A DNA stretch of 9,497 nt, taken from positions 1 through 9,497 of the forward strand of contig CAYPZL010000203.1 in the NCBI GenBank assembly GCA_964415045.1, given 5' to 3'. The position numbers and the translations under genes were made by a program. The notes under the pieces are model-generated. The model was not told the DNA's origin, did not search any database, and saw only the letters and a list, made by a program, of their open reading frames with translations. Origin of the DNA: CAYPZL01 sp964415045 (GTDB lineage: Bacteria; Planctomycetota; Phycisphaerae; Sedimentisphaerales; Anaerobacaceae). Positions 1 through 4,856 of the stretch are shown one piece after another; positions within the stretch are counted from its first letter, which is position 1, and the number at the start of each line of letters is the position of its first letter.

Positions 1-46
1 GAAAACAATCGAATAATTACCCTTGACGAAAGTCGTTCCATATCAG

Positions 47-64
47 GGTGGGGCTCGCCCCACC
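47..64. repeat. short perfect palindrome (8-bp arms, 2-base loop)
   Basis: GGTGGGGC at 47-54 is the exact reverse complement of GCCCCACC at 57-64, with TC between. It resembles in style the GGGTGGG palindromic repeat at 4708-4736 but is not a close copy. It may be a member of a dispersed intergenic repeat class or a decayed terminator for a gene left of the window. There is no T-run on either side to support a terminator. Confidence 0.5.
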
Positions 65-261
65 GGAACTTGTGTGATTCGATAGAGTGCAATGCCACGC
101 CACTTCGACGTGACGACCCCGACGGAAACGGGCGGCTTCGGCGAATGAAGAGATGGCGGGCACGTCCCACCCTGCGAGTTTGGCGGGACGTTCGCCGGAG
201 GCGGTAGAGTGCTATCGCCCCGAAATTTTTCCCAATCCGTATCATTTCGTCATTTATTTTC

Positions 262-290
262 TTGCGGGCGTAGCACGAATTGGTTATTTT
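262..290 (+). promoter_or_regulatory. candidate sigma-70-like promoter for the OB-fold/pseudopilin pair
   Basis: TTGCGG at 262-267 and TATTTT at 285-290 are separated by 17 bases. Matches to the bacterial consensus are modest (3 of 6 and 4 of 6), but the pair lies in the AT-rich stretch about 75 bases ahead of the start codon at 367. The first copy of the 13-base direct repeat (270-282) falls in the spacer, which would suit regulator binding. Planctomycete promoters are poorly defined, so this is a weak call. Confidence 0.22.
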
Positions 291-311
291 TATGTGCGGT
301 AGCACGAATTG
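270..311. repeat. 13-base direct repeat, two copies 29 bases apart
   Basis: GTAGCACGAATTG occurs exactly at 270-282 and again at 299-311, start-to-start spacing 29 bases, in the AT-rich region before the first gene. The spacing is close to three helical turns, so two proteins could sit on the same face. It may be an operator pair or a fragment of a genomic repeat. The sequence does not decide between them. Confidence 0.6.
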
Positions 312-354
312 TAGTTTGTTATGCGCAATCAAAAGGGCTTGAGGGTAGATGATC

Positions 355-359
355 GGAGG
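355..359 (+). promoter_or_regulatory. ribosome binding site that sets the start at 367
   Basis: GGAGG at 355-359 lies 7 bases before the ATG at 367. The earlier in-frame ATG at 349 precedes this site and has no comparable motif, so 367 is chosen as the start. Confidence 0.75.
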
Positions 360-366
360 TACGCAT

Positions 367-1344
367 ATGAAACGTTGCTGGCTTGCAGGTGTGCTGCTGT
401 GCGCCTCTGCCGCGGTGGCGTGGGGCGACCCGACCGAGGCGTTCGTGAGCCACACGGAGTTTCAGGCCGTGGACGGGGCGGGGGAGCAGACCTACGTCGC
501 CACCGACAAGGTGATCCTGGAGGGGATTGTGCTGAACGCTCCGGCCGACATGCTGGATCCGACGCCGGACGAGAGCATCACCGAGCTGTTCAACCTCGGC
601 GGGCAATGGCAAATCTACTTCCAGGGCGAAGGGGACGACCACGCCGGCACGGCCGTCTGGCTCGGGCAGCTTTACAACAACCTGCCCTGGGTCATGCCCG
701 ACGGGGGCTACACCGATGAGGAGTTCGTCGCCGAGCTGACACGCCTCAACGAGGCGCAGTTCTGCCCCGGAGACCGCATCCGCGTCACCGGCTACTTCCT
801 TTCCTACAAGGGCAAGCTCAATATCAACGAGCGGCACAACAAGAACCCTGACCACGACTTCACCATCGAACTGCTCGAGCGGGGCGTTGGTTTGCCCAGG
901 CCCGAGCCGGTGTCGCTGGCGGAGCTCAAGGACGACCACGATCGTTTCGTTTTCGACCCGGACCGGCTGTGGGGCGGGGAGTACTACCAGAGCCGTCTGA
1001 TCAAGATCGAAGACGTGAATATGGTCGATCCCAACGGCTGGGGCCCGGACGGCGAATTGACGGTGACCGACGGACACAGGACCCTTCCCGTCAAGCTCGG
1101 ACGCGGCAACGGCATTTACGCCGGCTCGTACAATCTGACCGAGCCGTTCGACGTGATCGGCATCCTGGATCAGGAGAGCGTGGATTTGCGGGGCGGCTAT
1201 CGTCTCTACGTGATGAACTACGACGGCAACGGCCACGTCCTGGCTTCGTACGAGCATCGCATGGCCGATATTCGCGACGAGGCGGACCCCAACGAAGTCA
1301 GCGGCTCCGTCGCGGCGCCTGAGGATGAGGGCGAAACGATATAG
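367..1344 (+). CDS. exported protein with two OB-fold-like segments, function unknown
   Basis: This 325-residue protein begins with a Sec signal peptide: MKR, a hydrophobic stretch (WLAGVLLCASAAVA), and likely cleavage after Ala18 or Gly20, giving a mature start at DPTEAF. Two segments have the strand pattern of OB folds. The first runs from VILEGIV (about 51-57) through WQIYFQG (81-87) to GDRIRVTGYF (135-144). The second runs from SRLIKIEDV (209-217) through LTVTDG (231-236) to FDVIGIL (261-267). No catalytic motif is visible. The acidic C-terminus (ADPNEV, EDEGE) is typical of planctomycete exported proteins. The stop is 24 bases before the pseudopilin start, so the two are probably co-transcribed. 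The OB-fold assignment rests on pattern only. A role in binding a ligand outside the cytoplasm is inferred. Confidence 0.7.
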   Translation: MKRCWLAGVLLCASAAVAWGDPTEAFVSHTEFQAVDGAGEQTYVATDKVILEGIVLNAPADMLDPTPDESITELFNLGGQWQIYFQGEGDDHAGTAVWLGQLYNNLPWVMPDGGYTDEEFVAELTRLNEAQFCPGDRIRVTGYFLSYKGKLNINERHNKNPDHDFTIELLERGVGLPRPEPVSLAELKDDHDRFVFDPDRLWGGEYYQSRLIKIEDVNMVDPNGWGPDGELTVTDGHRTLPVKLGRGNGIYAGSYNLTEPFDVIGILDQESVDLRGGYRLYVMNYDGNGHVLASYEHRMADIRDEADPNEVSGSVAAPEDEGETI

Positions 1345-1356
1345 CGGAGCCGGATT

Positions 1357-1362
1357 GAGGTG
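1357..1362 (+). promoter_or_regulatory. ribosome binding site for the pseudopilin gene
   Basis: GAGGTG at 1357-1362 lies 6 bases before ATG 1369. It overlaps the alternative GTG codon at 1360, which has a poorer upstream motif. This makes 1369 the preferred start and places the prepilin cleavage site close to the N-terminus, as usual. Confidence 0.65.
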
Positions 1363-1368
1363 CAGCAG

Positions 1369-2007
1369 ATGCGCAGGGCTTTTACTTTAATTGAGCTGGT
1401 GGTGGTCGTGGCGATCGTCGCGCTGCTGCTGGGAATCCTGCTGCCGGTGACGGGCAAGGCTCGCATGCAGGCGAAGGTCCTGATCGTCAACGCCGAATTG
1501 CGCGACATCGGCCTGGCCCTGGAGGCCTATTCGTTCGACCACGAAGGCGCGTACCCGCCGGTGCGCGTGGACTGCATGCTGGGAGGGCATTTCTACCAGC
1601 TTCCGTGCGAGCTGACGGAATCGGGGTACCTTCCGGCCCCGCCGGCGGGCAGCTTCATGGCGGCCGGGGTCGAGGACCGCTTCAGCCGCGGCTACACCTA
1701 CAAGTACAGAACCGTCGGAACCCTGATTTACAACAGGACCACGGTGGTGGAAGCAGGGGCCTATCTCTGGGTCCCCGACGGTTTTCCCGACAACGAGCAG
1801 GAGGACGGCCGGACCTACAGCAGTCCGGCCGAATCGCCGGTGAGCTGGGTCCTCTACAGCGAAGGGCCCAATTTCGACCTCGACCGCATGAGGGAGATGG
1901 ACTATCCCGTCCCGCGGGCGACGTGGTTCGACCCGCAGACGCAGACCGGCGTCATCGTCCGCATGAGACTGCAAAACGGCCGCCAGATCGGCTCGTTCGA
2001 GATGTAG
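1369..2007 (+). CDS. type IV pilin-like / type II secretion pseudopilin protein
   Basis: This 212-residue protein has a class III leader: MRRA, then FTLIELVVVVAIVALLLGILLPV, with the conserved glutamate five residues after the predicted cleavage point. Prepilin peptidase would cut before Phe5 and N-methylate it. The residue before the cut is Ala rather than the usual Gly. After the helix comes a globular region with two cysteines (69 and 80) and a late ATWFDP segment (about 184-189). It lacks an obvious H-X9-DG tail of the large planctomycete DUF1559 family, so I place it with general secretion-type pseudopilins. It follows the OB-fold gene by 24 bases. No pilus assembly ATPase, prepilin peptidase or secretin is nearby, so it probably relies on machinery elsewhere. 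The class is well supported; the specific role is not. Confidence 0.82.
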   Translation: MRRAFTLIELVVVVAIVALLLGILLPVTGKARMQAKVLIVNAELRDIGLALEAYSFDHEGAYPPVRVDCMLGGHFYQLPCELTESGYLPAPPAGSFMAAGVEDRFSRGYTYKYRTVGTLIYNRTTVVEAGAYLWVPDGFPDNEQEDGRTYSSPAESPVSWVLYSEGPNFDLDRMREMDYPVPRATWFDPQTQTGVIVRMRLQNGRQIGSFEM

Positions 2008-2069
2008 AGGGTCCTATGCGAATCGGTCGGATCATACGGAGCAGCACAAATCCTCAGGCGGCACGGAAG

Positions 2070-2175
2070 TGTCATGCTGAGCCGCAGGCGAAGGATCCGG
2101 CCTCCGTACGGAGACACTTTACGAGTCGCCGCCCAGATCCTTCACTTCGCTNNNNNNNNNNTTCAGGATGACACA
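2070..2175. repeat. imperfect inverted repeat interrupted by the assembly gap
   Basis: The left arm at 2070-2097 starts TGTCATGCTGAGC and ends GCGAAGGATC. The right arm starts GATCCTTCACTTCGCT at 2136-2151, is broken by ten N, and resumes TTCAGGATGACACA at 2162-2175. Reverse-complemented, the right arm reads TGTCATCCTGAA and then AGCGAAGTGAAGGATC, close to the left arm. Between the arms is a perfect 12-base palindrome, CTCCGTACGGAG (2102-2113). This style of TGTCAT...GAAGGATC inverted repeat is, from general familiarity, a common dispersed intergenic repeat in bacteria. The repeat reaches into the first codons of the transporter gene. Confidence 0.75.
2152..2161. other. assembly gap of ten N
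   Basis: Exactly ten N are present, the usual placeholder for a scaffold gap of unknown size. The gap falls inside one arm of an inverted repeat, which explains why assembly broke here. The true missing length is unknown. It may hide the promoter and ribosome binding site of the metal transporter operon. Confidence 0.95.
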
Positions 2176-3028
2176 TGCCGCGGGAGGGGCAGTTGCGATC
2201 CGCATCGCCGGTATCGTGATGGTGGCCATCCTCGCTGGACTGTTCGCGGGCGGCTGCCGGGAGTGTAGTGTGCCGGAGCAGGCGTATGACGTGGCGGTTA
2301 CGAACTCGTATCTCGGATGCGTAGTGCGGGATCTATGCGGCGCGGAGCTGGAGGTTCTCTGCCTGGCGCCGCCGGGGATGTGTCCGGGCCATTTCGATAT
2401 CTCCCCGGCCCAGGTCAGGCGTCTGCACGACTGCCGGATGCTGCTGCTGTTCGATTTCCAGCGGAAAGTCGAGCAGACGCTGGCGCGGCTGAAGGAAAAC
2501 GGGCTGCGGACCTACCGCATCCATACGCCGCCGGGGTTGTGTGTGCCCGAGACCTATTTGATCGCGTGCGAGCAGGTCGCCGAAGCCCTGGCCGAACGAT
2601 ATCCCGAAAGGGCCACGCAATTCGCGCAGCGCCTCGGCGTCATCGAGACGCGCCTGACCGCATTGAGTGAAGAACTCAAAACGCGAGTGCACGAAGCGCA
2701 GGCGGCGCCGGCGAAGGTTCTCACCTCCCACCATCAGGCCGCGTTCAGCAAGTGGCTGGGTTTAGAGACCGTCGCGACGTTCGTCGGCAGCGACACCGAG
2801 ACGGTTTCCAATATCGATCATTGTCTCCGGCAGGCGGCCGGCCAGGACGTGCGTTTCGTCATCGCCAATCAACAGGAAGGCACCGCCTTGGCCGAAGCAT
2901 TGGCGCGGAGGCTTCAGGCGCGGGCGGTGGTTTTTAGCAACTTCCCGCGATTCGCCGAAGGCGCGCCCGGCTTCGACCAGCTCCTCTGCGACAACGTCGG
3001 GCTCCTGGTAGAGGCGGTGACGAGATGA
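2168..3028 (+). CDS. metal ABC transporter substrate-binding lipoprotein (ZnuA/TroA-like, divergent)
   Basis: This 286-residue protein has a lipoprotein signal: a hydrophobic stretch (RIAGIVMVAILAGLFAGG), then Cys30 as the likely lipidated residue. The fold is that of the SBP_bac_9 family. APPGMCPGHFDISP (68-80) matches the first metal-ligand region, with His75. SHHQAAFSKWLGLE (187-200) matches the later histidine segment, with His188 or His189. The C-terminal DNVGLLVEAV corresponds to the last helix. The usual DPHxW motif is absent: the equivalent stretch reads LCVPETYL (124-131). There are eleven cysteines. The last four bases overlap the ATPase start (ATGA), so the genes are translationally coupled. 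Start 2168 is uncertain because it lies in the repeat next to the gap. Metal uptake is likely; zinc specificity is not established. Confidence 0.85.
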   Translation: MTHAAGGAVAIRIAGIVMVAILAGLFAGGCRECSVPEQAYDVAVTNSYLGCVVRDLCGAELEVLCLAPPGMCPGHFDISPAQVRRLHDCRMLLLFDFQRKVEQTLARLKENGLRTYRIHTPPGLCVPETYLIACEQVAEALAERYPERATQFAQRLGVIETRLTALSEELKTRVHEAQAAPAKVLTSHHQAAFSKWLGLETVATFVGSDTETVSNIDHCLRQAAGQDVRFVIANQQEGTALAEALARRLQARAVVFSNFPRFAEGAPGFDQLLCDNVGLLVEAVTR

Positions 3029-3858
3029 GCGCCAGCTCGCTGGCGCTGTCGGGCATTCGGGTCCGTCGCTGCGGCCGGACCGTTCTTGAGATCGACGACC
3101 TGACCATCCCGGCCGGCGTCTTCGTGGGCGTCATCGGGGCCAACGGGGCCGGCAAGACCACGCTCTTGCGGCTCTGTGCCGGCCTGATCGAGCCTTGCGA
3201 CGGCCGGGTCACCCTCGATGGAAACGATTTGGGCAGGCTCGGCCCGTGGAGCAAGTGTCGCCTCCGCAAACGCATCGGCTATATCCCCCAGTCGGCCCAG
3301 TACAACGCGGAGCTGCCCTTTACCCTGCGCGAAATCGTGGCGATGGGCAGGACCAGCGTTCGCCCTCTGCTGGCCCGCCTGGGCGCCGCCGACGATGAGA
3401 TCGTGGATCACTGGATCGACGTGCTGGGGCTGGCTGCCCGCCGCGATCAGACCTTCCGCAGTCTCTCCGGCGGCGAGCAGCAAAAGACGCTGATCGCCCG
3501 CGCGATGGCCCAGGACCCGCACCTCCTCATGCTGGACGAGCCTTGCGCGAATCTCGATTTCAACTGGAAGTACCAGATTTCCGAAATCATCGACGAGCTC
3601 TACCGCCGGACCGGCATCACCGTCGTGATGGTCTCGCACGACACGAGCGTTTTGCCCGCGACCTGCGAGCGAATCGTTCTGCTTGCCGAGGGACGTGTCC
3701 TCGGCGACGGGCGCGGTGAAGACGTCTTATCGACCGAGGTATTGCGCGGGGCCTATCACGGCCCGCTCGAAGCCGTGGTCATGGCCGGTCGCCGGCATAT
3801 TGTCAGCGCGCCGCCCGATCCGAATAAGGTGGACGTGTCGCTCGACGACGCGAAGTAG
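3025..3858 (+). CDS. metal ABC transporter ATP-binding protein (ZnuC/TroB-like)
   Basis: This 277-residue ATPase has every expected motif. Walker A is GANGAGKTT (38-46), the Q-loop glutamine is Gln89 in YIPQ, and the signature is LSGGEQQ (147-153). Walker B ends LLMLDEP with Asp171 and catalytic Glu172, the D-loop is NLD (176-178), and the switch histidine is His205 in VSHD. It would form a homodimer on the cytoplasmic face of the permease and power metal import. The tail after about residue 240 is longer than in ZnuC and contains the planctomycete-style DPNK. The start overlaps the lipoprotein stop by four bases and the permease follows after 14 bases, so this is one operon. The ATPase role is certain. 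The substrate class follows from the neighbours. Confidence 0.93.
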   Translation: MSASSLALSGIRVRRCGRTVLEIDDLTIPAGVFVGVIGANGAGKTTLLRLCAGLIEPCDGRVTLDGNDLGRLGPWSKCRLRKRIGYIPQSAQYNAELPFTLREIVAMGRTSVRPLLARLGAADDEIVDHWIDVLGLAARRDQTFRSLSGGEQQKTLIARAMAQDPHLLMLDEPCANLDFNWKYQISEIIDELYRRTGITVVMVSHDTSVLPATCERIVLLAEGRVLGDGRGEDVLSTEVLRGAYHGPLEAVVMAGRRHIVSAPPDPNKVDVSLDDAK

Positions 3859-3872
3859 GAACCGCAGCACCC

Positions 3873-4673
3873 ATGGATCCATTTTTCTATCTCGTCATTC
3901 TCGCCGGTGCGATCGCCGGGGCCAGTTGCGGCCTCCTCGGCGTCTACATCGTGGGTCTGCGTCTGCCCTTCATCGGTATCTGCATCTCGCATACCGCCAT
4001 GGCCGGGACCATCTATTCCTACCTGCTCGGCGTGGACCCGACTCTCGGCCCCGTCGTCGTCAGCACCGCCGCGGCGATGAGTCTGGCGACCTTGCGACCC
4101 GAGAAATCGCGCCTCGACACCAACGTGGCGCTGGCGATCCTCTTTTCCCTGATGCTGGGACTGACCTTCCTCGGCATCGGCCTGACGCAGGGAAGCCGCT
4201 CGGAGATTCTGGGCCTGCTCTGGGGCAGCATCCTCTTCGTGCAGAAGCAGAACGTGGTCGCCATCGGCATTGCCGCCGCGGCGTTCGCCATCTTTGCTTT
4301 CGCGTTCAACAAGGAGCTGAAGGTCCTGCTGTTCAGTCGGACCATCGCCTCGGCCACCGGCGTGCACGAGACGTTCGTGTATGCTTTGTTTCTCGGCCTG
4401 TGCGGCCTCGTTCTCGCGGTCAACCTGCCGCTAATCGGCGGGCTGATGATCTTCAGCCTGATCACCAATCCCGCGGCCGCCGCCTACCAGGTCTGCCGCG
4501 GACACCGCGCCGTCGTCGTGACCTCCACCGCCCTGGGCGTCGTCAGCGCCGTCGGCGGCTTCATCGGCTCCTACTACCTCAACCTGCCCACCGGCGCCTG
4601 CATCGTCCTGACCAGCACCGCCCTTTTCGCCGCGGCCGCCGCCTACCGGACCGCCACCGCCCGCACCGATTGA
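3873..4673 (+). CDS. metal ABC transporter permease (ABC-3 family, ZnuB/TroC-like)
   Basis: This 266-residue protein is almost entirely hydrophobic, with about eight predicted membrane helices (for example 5-29, 87-104, 128-148, 168-186, 212-232 and 243-260). The N-terminal pattern CGLLGVYIVGLRLPFIGICISHTAMAG (split at 19-36 and 37-45) matches the conserved family segment G-LLG-(F/Y)-(V/I)-LR-x5-G-x3-SH-x3-(P/A)G, and LPLIGGLMIFSLITNPAA in the second half is also typical. It forms the inner-membrane channel of the transporter. AGGA just after the ATPase stop sits about ten bases before the ATG and serves as the ribosome binding site. Only one permease gene is present, so it should act as a homodimer. 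No zur regulator gene lies in the window. Confidence 0.92.
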   Translation: MDPFFYLVILAGAIAGASCGLLGVYIVGLRLPFIGICISHTAMAGTIYSYLLGVDPTLGPVVVSTAAAMSLATLRPEKSRLDTNVALAILFSLMLGLTFLGIGLTQGSRSEILGLLWGSILFVQKQNVVAIGIAAAAFAIFAFAFNKELKVLLFSRTIASATGVHETFVYALFLGLCGLVLAVNLPLIGGLMIFSLITNPAAAAYQVCRGHRAVVVTSTALGVVSAVGGFIGSYYLNLPTGACIVLTSTALFAAAAAYRTATARTD

Positions 4674-4707
4674 CGCGGCCCCATACCCCCGACCCATTCC
4701 CGACCCG

Positions 4708-4736
4708 GTAGGGTGGGTTCTCAACCCACGCGTTTG
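4708..4736. repeat. 29-base dispersed palindromic repeat, copy 1
   Basis: The core is GTGGGTT (4713-4719), CTC loop, AACCCAC (4723-4729), a perfect 7-bp stem. The full 29 bases match 7862-7890 at 25 of 29 positions in the same orientation. Two of the mismatches fall in the stem. It lies between genes, just past the permease. It is likely a member of a REP-like family. Confidence 0.75.
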
Positions 4737-4739
4737 CCT

Positions 4740-4765
4740 CATGCGCTGTCTTCACAGAGCGCATG
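4740..4765. repeat. hairpin of 8 bp with a 10-base loop
   Basis: CATGCGCT at 4740-4747 pairs with AGCGCATG at 4758-4765. The inner CTGT and ACAG could add pairs with a small bulge. It could end transcription of the metal operon on the + strand, but it is followed by A5, not T, so it is not a standard intrinsic terminator in that direction. Confidence 0.5.
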
Positions 4766-4798
4766 AAAAAGGGCTGCGATATCGGGATCGCAGCCCTT
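4764..4798 (-). terminator. intrinsic terminator of the modular secreted protein gene
   Basis: AAGGGCTGCGAT (4769-4780) and ATCGCAGCCCTT (4787-4798) form a perfect 12-bp stem with a 6-base loop. Read on the - strand, the stem is followed by a run of five T (the A run at 4766-4770). It starts 58 bases after the stop codon of the - strand gene. On the + strand the tail is only TTGTG, so it would be weak for the converging permease transcript. Confidence 0.85.
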
Positions 4799-4856
4799 GT
4801 GCGTGTCACAACTTGCATTCGTATGACTTACGTCACCGCCTTACATCTTCGCAATT

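Larger units (their letters stand above)
1..366. other. gene-free leader upstream of the first gene
   Basis: No credible gene is seen on either strand here. The first 220 bases are GC-rich and contain several imperfect or perfect palindromes: 47-64, 162-168 with 185-191, and 201-207 with 212-218, the last with one G-T pair. From about 222 to 330 the base composition becomes AT-rich, as expected for a promoter region, and a 13-base direct repeat lies at 270-282 and 299-311. The palindromic part could be remnants of dispersed intergenic repeats. This is inference from the sequence alone. Confidence 0.6.
4674..4856. other. convergent intergenic region between the permease and the modular protein
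   Basis: The 183 bases between two converging genes contain no credible gene. They hold a dispersed palindromic repeat (4708-4736), a hairpin (4740-4765) and a strong intrinsic terminator (4764-4798). Nothing recognisable is seen in 4799-4856. Confidence 0.8.

Noticed and set aside
319..1257. 312-codon open frame on the - strand opposite the OB-fold gene
   Set aside because: It has the same antisense codon alignment effect. The real gene has a signal peptide, a good ribosome binding site and sensible domains; this frame has none.
2016..2151. Open frame from ATG 2016 running into the gap
   Set aside because: It is built mostly of inverted-repeat sequence, has basic low-complexity content and no recognisable domain.
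3683..4711. 342-codon + strand frame overlapping the ATPase end and the permease
   Set aside because: It gives an arginine- and proline-rich product with no domain, and overlaps two well-supported transporter genes in another frame.
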